Positions 15,530-25,134 of a stretch of DNA of 64,000 nucleotides are shown in pieces. Below the pieces are notes generated by a model. That model did not search any database, was not told where the DNA came from, and saw nothing but the letters and a program-made list of their open reading frames with translations. The position numbers and the translations under genes were made by a program. Origin of the DNA: JBDHHQ01 sp039586035 (lineage in GTDB: Bacteria > Gemmatimonadota > Gemmatimonadetes > Longimicrobiales > Gaopeijiaceae). The stretch spans positions 1 through 64,000 of the forward strand of contig JBDHLD010000004.1 in NCBI GenBank assembly GCA_039586035.1, read 5' to 3'. The first letter of the stretch is position 1; every line of letters starts with the position of its first letter.

Positions 15530-16777
15530 CTACGAGAGCGCCGCCTTGGCGAGGCCGGCGCCCAGCCCCGCCAACACCACCACGGCCGCGGGCGCCCGGA
15601 AACGAGCCATGGCCAGCAGCGCCGCGAGAAAGAGCAACACGGCCCAGGTCCCGTCCACCGCCGCCGGCAGGAGTGACATGCCCACGCCGAAGATGGAGCC
15701 CGTCACGACGGCGTTGACCCCGTCCAGGGCAGCGCGGGCCCACTCGGCCCCTCTCAGGCGTTCCACGTGGCGAGCGGCCAGGAGGACGGCGACGAAGGCC
15801 GGCAAGTACACGCCCGTCGTTGCGACCAGCGCTCCCGGCAAGCCCGCCGCGGCGTATCCCACGAAGGCGGAGAGGGTGGATATTGGACCGGGCACCGCCT
15901 GACTCAGCGCGATGCCGTCGAGGTACTCACCGGGTGTGAGCCAGCCGCTCCCGGCGACAGCATGGGGCTCCAGAAGTGCCACCAGCGTGTAGCCTCCACC
16001 GAAGAGCACGGCCCCGATCCCCAAATGCAGGAGAAACACCTGGCCGAGCCCAGTCACGGAAGCTGCAGCAGCCGGCAGGGCGACGAATAGGAGCGCTGGC
16101 CTGGTGGTCTCGGGCGGCTCCTCGTCCGGGGCCTCCCTACGCGGGGTTCGGGATCCGGAGCTCCCGGACCTTGCCCGCCACACAGACCAGGTGACGATCC
16201 CGCCCAAGGCCATCGACACCACGATCCAGCGCCCGGCCACGACCGCCACGACGAGTCCCATCGCGCCCAGGAGTGGCCCGGCGGAGCCCCGCATCGCCAC
16301 CGCACCGAGGCGCCAGCCAGCCATGAGGATGATGGCGGCGATCACCGGCTTGAGCCCCCACAACAGGGGCTCGACGGCGGGAAGGGTCCCGTAGCGGAAG
16401 TATACGGCGGAGAGCCCCGTCACCATGAGGAAGGTGGGCGCCAGGAAGGCCAGCCCTGCCACGAGCGCCCCCGGGACCTCGCGCTGCGTGTGGCCCACGG
16501 CAATGGCCACCTGGCTCGAGTTGGGCCCCGGCAGCAGGTTCGTGACGCCGATCAAGTGGAGAAAGTGCTCCCTGTCGATCCAGCCCCTCCGCTCCACCAC
16601 TTCGTCGAGCATCAGGGCGAGGTGGGCCGAGGGCCCTCCGACCCCCAGGAGCGAGATCTTCAGGAACGTGCGGAAGAGATCCGACAGGCTGGCGTGTTGT
16701 CCCGAGACGCCGGTGCGGCCCGAACGGGTAGCGGCGGCGTCCCCAGCAGGGTCGCCGCCGCCAGCCTTCTCGCTCAT
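15530..16777 (-). CDS. chrA: Chromate transporter, two-domain CHR (ChrA) family
   Basis: A 415-residue inner-membrane protein with two CHR domains in tandem, the long-chain ChrA arrangement. The N-domain shows FLKISLLGVGGPSAHLALM and TNLLPGPNSSQVAIAVGHT. The C-domain shows LHLGIGAVLFGGGYTLVALL and ALSQAVPGPISTLSAFVGY. The halves are joined by a charged linker (around residues 210-235). The family exports chromate in resistant bacteria; a chromate phenotype is inferred from family only, and no chrB regulator is adjacent. It starts 8 bp after the pckA stop, so the two are probably co-transcribed. Confidence 0.9.
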   Translation of the reverse strand: MSEKAGGGDPAGDAAATRSGRTGVSGQHASLSDLFRTFLKISLLGVGGPSAHLALMLDEVVERRGWIDREHFLHLIGVTNLLPGPNSSQVAIAVGHTQREVPGALVAGLAFLAPTFLMVTGLSAVYFRYGTLPAVEPLLWGLKPVIAAIILMAGWRLGAVAMRGSAGPLLGAMGLVVAVVAGRWIVVSMALGGIVTWSVWRARSGSSGSRTPRREAPDEEPPETTRPALLFVALPAAAASVTGLGQVFLLHLGIGAVLFGGGYTLVALLEPHAVAGSGWLTPGEYLDGIALSQAVPGPISTLSAFVGYAAAGLPGALVATTGVYLPAFVAVLLAARHVERLRGAEWARAALDGVNAVVTGSIFGVGMSLLPAAVDGTWAVLLFLAALLAMARFRAPAAVVVLAGLGAGLAKAALS

Positions 16778-16785
16778 TGCACCGA

Positions 16786-18417
<1,632 letters not shown>

Positions 18418-18541
18418 CGATCAGGGTCCTCCATCGGGAGGCGGTGGGTCCCAACAGGCGGGCCCGCCGCTCGTGGTAGCGCTGGGTTCCGGCTGGACCG
18501 GCCCGCCCCGCCCGGGGCGCGCGCCGGTGCAGACGAGAACG

Positions 18542-18745
18542 CTAACTTCGCGAAAAAGGCGTCTGCGCGTCTACCGACGCGATCGTGGCCAGGTCGTTCA
18601 CGTCCTGCGTGGTGATTCCTCTCTGCAGCTCCTGCACCCACTCGCGCCTGCCGCGGTGCGCCGGTCCGATGATCTCCGTCCGCACGAGAGTGGCCGGCGA
18701 GATCGCACGCCAGCGGTCCAGCGCCGCCTGGCGAAGAGGGTTCAT
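18542..18745 (-). CDS. Small hypothetical protein (67 aa)
   Basis: An unrecognised 67-residue polar protein, MNPLRQAALDRWRAISPATL to the end SVDAQTPFSRS, with helical middle segments (RREWVQELQRG, TTQDVNDLATIAS). Third codon positions are mostly G or C, as in the neighbouring genes, which favours real coding. The frame is open upstream to an ATG at 18826, and a good sigma-70-like promoter at 18842-18870 would give an almost leaderless transcript for that longer form. It precedes pckA by 124 bp on the same strand. No function can be proposed. Confidence 0.45.
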   Translation of the reverse strand: MNPLRQAALDRWRAISPATLVRTEIIGPAHRGRREWVQELQRGITTQDVNDLATIASVDAQTPFSRS

Positions 18746-18841
18746 TGTCTTTCCCGCGTTGACCCGGGCCGCTCCGTGGGAGTGGGACCCGTCTGGGAAT
18801 GCCTCGGGTGCCGGTTGAAGTGACATTCGGCGAGAGAGGGT

Positions 18842-18870
18842 ATGCTACCCCGGTCCAAATCGGTGGTCAA
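18842..18870 (-). promoter_or_regulatory. Sigma-70-like promoter upstream of the small ORF (and possibly pckA)
   Basis: On the minus strand TTGACC (18870-18865), a 17-base spacer and TAGCAT (18847-18842) match the -35/-10 consensus at 5 of 6 and 4 of 6 positions. Transcription would begin near 18835. It is the best-scoring promoter-like element I noticed in the window. It is found by eye only. Confidence 0.4.
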
Positions 18871-19066
18871 ACCGCCCCGAGGCCGCCCGGGTGAGGCCAG
18901 CCGGCGCGGGTAGCCGAGAGCGGCGACCGTCTCGCCTGGCACCCCGGCTCCCGGTAGTTTACCGCGTTGCGCGGAGCCGGGAGGTCAGCGTCACGGGACA
19001 ACGCTCGCCTCGCCGTCCAGCTCCCACCCGAATCGTCTCTCCAACTCGCCGGCGAGGAGAAGGCTC

Positions 19067-19471
19067 TTGGACATCATCCGCGGTCGCATGGTCCCCCTGG
19101 GATACGGCAAGTTCTGGCGCTCCGACGAGATCGTCGGGCTGAGCCCCATCCTGGAGGATCGAGGGGCCGGCCGCCGCACGGAGGTGTACGTTTCCACGGT
19201 GGAAGAGGCAGTGGTGGCCTCCCGCTCCGAGAGGTCGATCCTCCGGGATATGGTGCGCTTGCCCGACGAGGAGTTCCGTGCCGGAGAGGCCAGGCACCTT
19301 CTCGCCGAGCTTCTGGAGGACCTGGGGGACATCAATCCGGTGCTTCGCCGGATGCTCGCGAATGAGGTGCGGTTCGACGTGAAGGGATGGGAGCAGAGAA
19401 TCGCCGCCCTCCTGGAACGGGAAGGCGGCTCGGGGGATGAGGATCAAGAGGACCTTTTCGCCTCGCTCTGA
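19067..19471 (+). CDS. DUF370/RemA-like small protein with C-terminal extension
   Basis: 134 residues. The N-terminal 55 or so resemble the DUF370 (RemA) pattern: MVPLGYGKFWRSDEIVGLSP, then GRRTEVYVSTVEEAVVASRS. B. subtilis RemA is a DNA-binding regulator, and the resemblance here is partial. The remainder (DEEFRAGEARHLLAELLEDL, NPVLRRMLANEVRFDVKGWE) is an unassigned helical extension. A TTG at 19067 is chosen because GAGGAG lies seven bases upstream, while the ATG at 19088 has no ribosome-binding site. It is the first gene of a seven-gene overlapping operon; its 3' end overlaps the outer-membrane protein frame by 35 bp. Confidence 0.6.
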   Translation: MDIIRGRMVPLGYGKFWRSDEIVGLSPILEDRGAGRRTEVYVSTVEEAVVASRSERSILRDMVRLPDEEFRAGEARHLLAELLEDLGDINPVLRRMLANEVRFDVKGWEQRIAALLEREGGSGDEDQEDLFASL

Positions 19472-21344
19472 CCGGATTCGACACCGCTTGAAGGATCCAG
19501 CTACGACCCGCCGCCGGTCCCCCCCGCCGTCGCCGAGGTCATTGGCGCGGACGGTCCCGTTGGCCGTTCTCGCTTTGCTGGGCCCGGCTGCGGTTTCTGC
19601 CCAGGAGCCCGGCCTGGCGGGGGCCGAAGCCTGCCCGCAGGGACGCGTGTCCTACATCTTCATCGACAACCACTCGGTGTTCGATACCTCCGAGGAACAC
19701 ACGTCCAGCGCCATACGTTGGGCCTACAAAGCCGCGAATGCGCTGCACGTGCGCACCCGCGAGAGCTTCATCGGCAACGAGCTTCTCTTCCGCACGGGCG
19801 ACTGCCTCGACCCCTTTCTACTCGAGGAGTCGGGCCGGATCCTCCGGGGCTACCGTTTCCTGGCTTCAGCGGACGTGTTCGCCGTGCCGCAGCCCGACGG
19901 CACCAACCACGTCGTCGTCGACACGTGGGACGAGTGGACGACCAAGCTGGATCTGGGAATCGCCGTCAGCGATGGGTTCGAGTTGCGCCGACTCGAGCTG
20001 ACGGAGGAGAACTTCCTGGGCCGGGGCGTGCTGGTCGGCGTGTTCTTTCGGGAGAGGCGGGAGCTCCAGGAGAAGGGTGTCGAGTTCGAGTCTCCGCGGC
20101 TGTTCGGCCGGTGGGACGGGCGACTTTCCCTGGGCAATACACGGGTGGGAGACTTCTTCGTGCAGGAGCTGCGCTTTCCGTTCCTCGGCGAGGTTGGCCG
20201 GGTCGCCGCCCGTCAGCAGCTCGCTTCGAGGGAGACGCTGTTCGCCTACTCGACACCCCAGACCCCCGACTTCGAGAACGTACTCGTACCGTTCACCGAG
20301 CAGCGGATCGAGCTGACGGCGGCACGCCGGTGCTGTGAGCCTGGGCGTCTCACGATGTTTGGGCTCGGGCTGACGTTCGAGGGCCTGACCTTTCCCGGCT
20401 TCCCCGACAATGTCGAGGTGACGCCGGAGGGGGACTTCGACAATACCGAGCCCGCCGATTCGGCCACGGTCGCCGCGATCGCCCCTCAAGCGGTCGAACG
20501 TGAGACGACCCGCGTCAATCTCGTGCTGGGCCGCCGACAAGTGCGCTTCACTCAACGTCGGGGACTGGATGCCCTGGTCGGCGTACAGGACATCCGCGTC
20601 GGGTGGGAGGTGCTGGGCACTCTGGGGCTCGGCGTGCCGCTCCTGTCGGGCGCACCCGCCGATGCCCCGGACGACCTCTTCGCGGCGCTGCAGCTCTTTG
20701 GCGGCGGCGCCCCCGGGCCCTGGACGGTGAACACGGCGTTCAACGTCGAGGGACGTTACCTCTTCGAGCAGGGCGACGGGCGCAGCGGGTGGCGGGACAT
20801 CATCACGGAGCTCGACCTGTACACCTATTGGCGGTCGTCACCGCAGAGCAGTCACACCCTTTTCTTGAGGGCGACGGCAGCCGCCGGGTGGTCGATGGAG
20901 ATGCCCTTTCAGCTGACGCTCGGCGGCGAGGAGGTCCTCCGGGGATACCGGGAAGAGGATTTCCCGGGCGGCCAGCGCCTCGTCTTCAACCTCGAAGACC
21001 GCATTCGGCTCCACACGCCCCTGGACGACTTGCTCGATACCGGCATCACCGTCTTCGGCGATATGGGGATGACCTGGGCCGGCGACGTGCCCTTTGGTGC
21101 GAACTCCGGAATCCAGGGAAACGTGGGGCTGGGCCTGCGGCTGGGGTTTCCGGCAGGCACGCGCCGGATCGTGCGACTCGACTTCGCCTGGCCCCTGGGA
21201 CCAGACGCCGCGTTCGATAGGGTGGTCTTCCGGGTCACGCCGCTGGAGATCCTGGGCCTCTTGACGGGCCTCGAGGACCGGCAGCTTCAGCGTAGTCGCA
21301 GGTCGGGCGTGGCGGCGGGGCTCTTCGATGCCGTCGCACGGTAG
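19437..21344 (+). CDS. BamA/Omp85-like outer-membrane beta-barrel protein
   Basis: Up to 635 residues. A signal peptide (LAVLALLGPAAVSAQ) is followed by a short POTRA-like segment (YKAANALHVRTRESFIGNEL, ILRGYRFLASADVFAV, TNHVVVDTWDEWTTKLDLG) and a C-terminal barrel. Omp85-type marks are TLGGEEVLRGYREEDFPGGQ followed by a GDMGM strand near the end. The first ATG at 19437 gives a long Arg-rich N-terminus before the signal; a TTG at 19541 is an attractive alternative. It overlaps both neighbours (by 35 and 17 bp). A role in exporting or inserting an envelope component made by the downstream genes is only suggested by position. Confidence 0.75.
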   Translation: MRIKRTFSPRSDRIRHRLKDPATTRRRSPPPSPRSLARTVPLAVLALLGPAAVSAQEPGLAGAEACPQGRVSYIFIDNHSVFDTSEEHTSSAIRWAYKAANALHVRTRESFIGNELLFRTGDCLDPFLLEESGRILRGYRFLASADVFAVPQPDGTNHVVVDTWDEWTTKLDLGIAVSDGFELRRLELTEENFLGRGVLVGVFFRERRELQEKGVEFESPRLFGRWDGRLSLGNTRVGDFFVQELRFPFLGEVGRVAARQQLASRETLFAYSTPQTPDFENVLVPFTEQRIELTAARRCCEPGRLTMFGLGLTFEGLTFPGFPDNVEVTPEGDFDNTEPADSATVAAIAPQAVERETTRVNLVLGRRQVRFTQRRGLDALVGVQDIRVGWEVLGTLGLGVPLLSGAPADAPDDLFAALQLFGGGAPGPWTVNTAFNVEGRYLFEQGDGRSGWRDIITELDLYTYWRSSPQSSHTLFLRATAAAGWSMEMPFQLTLGGEEVLRGYREEDFPGGQRLVFNLEDRIRLHTPLDDLLDTGITVFGDMGMTWAGDVPFGANSGIQGNVGLGLRLGFPAGTRRIVRLDFAWPLGPDAAFDRVVFRVTPLEILGLLTGLEDRQLQRSRRSGVAAGLFDAVAR

Positions 21345-22101
21345 CGCCTGGCGCGCGGGCCCGCGGGTGCACCGGGCGGAGCTGCTGGATCGTGCCGATC
21401 AGGATCACGGGGAGCTGTCCGAGTCGCTCTCCCAGGTGTCTCAGGTGAACCGCCTATTTGGTGGCCTACGAGCCTTGCGCCGACACCTCGAACGCTTCCT
21501 CCCGGCCGGCACGCTCCGTCTGCTGGACGTCGGTACCGGCAACGGTGACACGGCCGCCGAGCTTGCGGCCTGGGCGGCGGCCAGAGGCGCCCGCTGGACC
21601 GTCACCGGGCTCGACCACCACGCGGGGGTGCTGGCGGTCGCCCGGGAGCGCGAGCGCCGCCGTAGCGGCCCGCGTCTGGTCCGGGCGGACGCGTTGGACC
21701 TGCCGTTCCGGTCGCGCGCGTTCGACGTCTCGTTCTGCACGTTGACCCTCCACCACTTCCGGGACGAGGACGCGGTCCGCCTGATCGCCGAGATGGCTCG
21801 CGTGACGCGACGCACCGTGCTCGTCAACGACCTCGAGCGCGGTACGCTGAGCTATTGGTCCGCCCGTCTGCTGTCCTGGACTCTCTGGCGGAGGAATCGC
21901 ATCACCCGACACGACGGCCCACTCTCCGTGCTGAGGTCGTTCACGGTGGCCGAGCTGCTGGCGCTCGGCGTGCAGTCCCCACTCCAGCAGCCCGCCGTGC
22001 GGAGACACTTCCCGTTCCGTCTCGTGTTGGAAGGGATGCCCTTCGGCGGCGGATCGGGCCGTCCGGGTGAGCAGGTGGCGGCAGTGAGCCCCCCGCCATG
22101 A
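21328..22101 (+). CDS. Class I SAM-dependent methyltransferase
   Basis: 257 residues with a Rossmann methyltransferase core. Motif I is LRLLDVGTGNGDTAAEL, an acidic end of strand 2 lies in VTGLDHHAG, motif II is RLVRADALDLPF, and post-motif II is FDVSFCTLTLHHFRDEDA. The C-terminal part (LERGTLSYWSARLLSWTLWR, LSVLRSFTVAELLALG) is typical of methyltransferases found with polyketide synthases and an FAD oxidoreductase. Its start overlaps the barrel protein by 17 bp and its stop overlaps the FAD gene as ATGA. It probably methylates a hydroxyl or carbon of a small aromatic or polyketide; the substrate is unknown. Confidence 0.85.
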   Translation: MPSHGSAWRAGPRVHRAELLDRADQDHGELSESLSQVSQVNRLFGGLRALRRHLERFLPAGTLRLLDVGTGNGDTAAELAAWAAARGARWTVTGLDHHAGVLAVARERERRRSGPRLVRADALDLPFRSRAFDVSFCTLTLHHFRDEDAVRLIAEMARVTRRTVLVNDLERGTLSYWSARLLSWTLWRRNRITRHDGPLSVLRSFTVAELLALGVQSPLQQPAVRRHFPFRLVLEGMPFGGGSGRPGEQVAAVSPPP

Positions 22102-23348
22102 ACGTCGACCATGCCGGGGCCCCGATCACCGACGCGGGATGGAAGCGTCCTGACGTAGTGGTCGTTGGAGGAGGTCCAGCGGGAAGCACGGCTGCCGGCC
22201 TGCTCGCGGCGGGTGGCTGGCGGGTCACGGTACTGGATCGCTCCACCTTTCCGCGGCCCAAGCCGTGCGGTGAGTGCCTGAACCCGGGAGCGGTGGCGGT
22301 GCTGCGCCGGCTCGAGCTGCTTCCCTCGGTGATGCGGCTCGACCCCGTCCCACTCCGCGGCTGGTCGCTCCGGACCGGCAACGGGATCCGGGCCGAGGCG
22401 CGGTTCGATCCGTGCCCGGCCGGCTTGGCGCTCCGCCGGCTGGATCTCGATCTGGCGCTCCTCCAGGAGGCTCGCCGGCGCGGCGCCCGGGTGTGCACCG
22501 GCGTCCGGGTCGAGACGGTGGAACCGGCCCGGGCCGGGGCACGTCCCACCGTTACCGCGCGCCTGACCGACGGATCTCGTGTGAAGCTGCGACCTCGACT
22601 CGTCGTGGGCGCCGACGGGCTCCGCTCCGTGGTCTCGCGGGCCCTGGGATCGATCTCGCGGGCCCCCCGACTTCGCAAGGTCTCCCTGACCTGCCACCTG
22701 CGAGGACCAAGCGGCCTGGAGACGGGCACGCTCGAGCTGGACGACCTGGGGACGCTCGGCCTCGCTCCGCTTCGACGGCGAGACGGTCTCTGGAACGCCA
22801 CCGTGGTCGTGCGCAGCGACCGGTTCGGTCGGTCTCTCGCCAGAGACCCCAGAGGGTTTCTGACCGGCAGACTCGAACGCTCCGGGATCGGTTGGGTCAC
22901 GGACGCCGACCTGGTAGACGGCCCCTGGGCCTCCGGGCCCTTCGACTGGCCGGTGGGCCGCCCCACCGCGCCGGGTGTTTTGCTGGTGGGGGACGCCGCC
23001 GGATACTTTGATCCCCTCACGGGACAGGGCATCTACCGCGCACTCCGTACCGCCGAGCTCGCCGCGCGAGCCGGGGATCGCCTATTGAGCGGTGCGGTGG
23101 CTGCCGCCCGAATGCACCGGTGGTACGAGAACGAAGTCGGCGCGGCCATACGGTCGGGCCGTCGCCTACAACGCGTTGTCGAAGCGGCCGTGTCCCGACG
23201 CACTCCCCGGCGTGCGGTCATCGCCATACTGCGACGCCGGCCTGGCGCGGCCGGCGGGCTGATCCGCGTTACCGGCGACGCCGCGCCCCTTCGGTCGCTG
23301 GCGAACCCCCGGCTTTGGCGAGCAGGCAACGTTCCGACGACTACATGA
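22098..23348 (+). CDS. FAD-dependent oxidoreductase (geranylgeranyl-reductase/aromatic hydroxylase-like)
   Basis: 416 residues of the PHBH-fold FAD family. It has the dinucleotide-binding VVVVGGGPAGSTAAGLLA near the N-terminus, the PKPCGECLNPGAVAVL segment that marks the geranylgeranyl-reductase/CbrA-like branch, the internal VVGADGLRSVVSRALG motif, and the second FAD motif VLLVGDAAGYFDPLTGQG. It could act as a monooxygenase or a double-bond reductase. It overlaps the methyltransferase and the SRPBCC gene by ATGA at both ends, so the three are tightly coupled and should act in one pathway. Confidence 0.88.
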   Translation: MNVDHAGAPITDAGWKRPDVVVVGGGPAGSTAAGLLAAGGWRVTVLDRSTFPRPKPCGECLNPGAVAVLRRLELLPSVMRLDPVPLRGWSLRTGNGIRAEARFDPCPAGLALRRLDLDLALLQEARRRGARVCTGVRVETVEPARAGARPTVTARLTDGSRVKLRPRLVVGADGLRSVVSRALGSISRAPRLRKVSLTCHLRGPSGLETGTLELDDLGTLGLAPLRRRDGLWNATVVVRSDRFGRSLARDPRGFLTGRLERSGIGWVTDADLVDGPWASGPFDWPVGRPTAPGVLLVGDAAGYFDPLTGQGIYRALRTAELAARAGDRLLSGAVAAARMHRWYENEVGAAIRSGRRLQRVVEAAVSRRTPRRAVIAILRRRPGAAGGLIRVTGDAAPLRSLANPRLWRAGNVPTTT

Positions 23349-23824
23349 GGTCCATGCGAACCATTGACGAACGAACCACGGTTGCTCCACCGGAGGCGTG
23401 CTTTCAGGTCGCCGCGGACGTGGAGCGGTGGCCCGAGATCTTGCCCCACTACCGCTGGGTGCGCTTCCGCCGCAAGGACGGATTCGCCACAGGCATCGTG
23501 GAGATGGCGGCTTGGCGGCACTTCGGGCCGCTGGGGTACCCCACTTGGTGGGTCTCCGAGATGGAGCACGACCGGGACCGCGGGCTTGTCCTCTACCGGC
23601 ACGTCGACGGTATCACGCGGGGCATGGACGTGCGCTGGGAGGTCGTGCCCCTGGACGATGGCGGATCGCTTCTGCGCATCGTTCACGAGTGGTCAGGCCC
23701 TTCGTGGCCCCTCATCGGTCGGGCGGCGGCCGATGTCGTGATCGGACCCCACTTCATCAGCTTCATCGCCGAGCGCACCCTTGCGGGCGTCGTCCGCGCG
23801 GCAGAGCTCACGGCAGCCGCATGA
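23345..23824 (+). CDS. SRPBCC (START-like, polyketide cyclase/aromatase type) protein
   Basis: 159 residues with the helix-grip fold pattern: TVAPPEACFQVAADVERWPE at the start, LPHYRWVRFRR, a central sheet (WWVSEMEHDRDRGLVLYRHV, GMDVRWEVVPLDDGGSLLRI) and the long C-terminal helix FISFIAERTLAGVVRAAEL. In polyketide clusters such proteins cyclise or aromatise poly-beta-keto chains; others are coenzyme Q chaperones. The ATG at 23345 overlaps the upstream stop as ATGA; a second ATG at 23354 is possible. Its 3' end overlaps the ketosynthase by ATGA. Confidence 0.82.
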   Translation: MRSMRTIDERTTVAPPEACFQVAADVERWPEILPHYRWVRFRRKDGFATGIVEMAAWRHFGPLGYPTWWVSEMEHDRDRGLVLYRHVDGITRGMDVRWEVVPLDDGGSLLRIVHEWSGPSWPLIGRAAADVVIGPHFISFIAERTLAGVVRAAELTAAA

Positions 23825-25134
23825 GCGGCCGGACGCGGGATCCCACCTCGGAGCATTCGCGCCCGGGTAGCCCTCCTCGGCGCGTCGTCGTTACCGGCCT
23901 GGGGCCCATCACCGCGGCAGGCATCGGAGTCGACGACTTGTGGGATGGCCTGGTCCGGCGGCGATCGCCCGTGGCGGGCGTGACCCGCTTCGACTCGAGC
24001 CCATTTCGCACCCAGATCGCAGCCGAAGTGAACGAGTTCGATCCTCTCGATTTCATAGAGCGGTCTGCCGCGCGCCGTCTCGATCGCTTCGGGCACTTCA
24101 GCATCGCCGCGACCCGGCAGGCGCTCCAGGACGCGGACCTGGAGGCCTCGGAGCTCGACGGGGACCGTGTGGCGGTCCAGATGGGATCCGCCCTTGGAGG
24201 CGTCGCGCACGCGGAAGCCCAACTCGGCCGGTTTCTCGACCGGGGCCCCAAGGCCGTCGACCCCCGTCTGGCCCTGACCGTCTTCACGGGCGCCGCGAGC
24301 TGCAATATCGCCATCGAGTTCGGCTTCACGGGCCCCAACTCGACCAACGGCATGAGCTGTGCCTCGGGATCCATCGCCGTCGGGGAGGCGTGGCGACTCA
24401 TTCGCGAGGGCGTCGCCGACGTGGCCGTCGCCGGAGGGGTGGAGGCGCCACTCGCCCCGCTGTCGTTCGGTGCCTTCGCCATCATCCGGGCCATGAGCAC
24501 CAGAAACCAGGATCCGGCCGGGGCGTGTCGCCCCTTCGACCGGGATCGCGACGGATTCGTGATGGGCGAGGGGGCATGCGTCCTCGTACTGGAGGAACGG
24601 GAGCATGCGTTGGCCAGGGGCGCCCGTGTCTACGCCGAGGTCAAGGGCTACGGGACGACGAACGATGCGCACCACATGACGGCGCCCCGGCCCGACGCCG
24701 CTCAAGCCAGCCGCGCCATGGCCCGGGCTCTGCAGACGGCCGGTGTGCAGCCGGCCGAAGTGGCCTATGTGAACGCCCACGGATCCTCCACGCCCCTCAA
24801 CGACTCCACCGAGAGCCTGGCGATCCGCACGGTGCTGGGCGAGCGAGCGTACGAGGTCCCCGTTTCGGGTACCAAACCGTACTACGGGCACGCGCTGGGG
24901 GCGTCCGGGGCCATCGAAGCGGCGATCTGCAGCTTGATCGTCCACCGGGGGTGGATCCCGCCGACCTTGAACCACGAGAGCGCGGGTGAGGGGTGCGACC
25001 TCGACTACGTCGCCCAGGAGGGACGAGCCGGACCGGTACCCGTCGCGGTGTCGAACTCCTTCGGGTTCGGGGGGATCAACGCGTCGCTGACGCTGACGAG
25101 CCACCCCCAGGCCTCTGGGGGCCAACCTCGATGA
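23821..25134 (+). CDS. Beta-ketoacyl-ACP synthase II family (FabF-like)
   Basis: A 437-residue condensing enzyme that extends acyl-ACP with malonyl-ACP. The thiolase-fold catalytic triad is intact: Cys180 in GMSCASGSIAVGEA, His320 in NAHGSSTPLND and His357 in KPYYGHALGASG. The closing NSFGFGGINASL is also present. There is no adjacent ACP, FabG/FabZ or chain-length factor, so it is not the housekeeping fab operon copy, and it lies among modification enzymes (methyltransferase, FAD, SRPBCC). The ATG overlaps the SRPBCC stop. Either it belongs to a small specialised polyketide/lipid pathway using ACP from elsewhere, or it is a housekeeping KS in an odd place; I favour the first. Confidence 0.92.
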   Translation: MSGRTRDPTSEHSRPGSPPRRVVVTGLGPITAAGIGVDDLWDGLVRRRSPVAGVTRFDSSPFRTQIAAEVNEFDPLDFIERSAARRLDRFGHFSIAATRQALQDADLEASELDGDRVAVQMGSALGGVAHAEAQLGRFLDRGPKAVDPRLALTVFTGAASCNIAIEFGFTGPNSTNGMSCASGSIAVGEAWRLIREGVADVAVAGGVEAPLAPLSFGAFAIIRAMSTRNQDPAGACRPFDRDRDGFVMGEGACVLVLEEREHALARGARVYAEVKGYGTTNDAHHMTAPRPDAAQASRAMARALQTAGVQPAEVAYVNAHGSSTPLNDSTESLAIRTVLGERAYEVPVSGTKPYYGHALGASGAIEAAICSLIVHRGWIPPTLNHESAGEGCDLDYVAQEGRAGPVPVAVSNSFGFGGINASLTLTSHPQASGGQPR

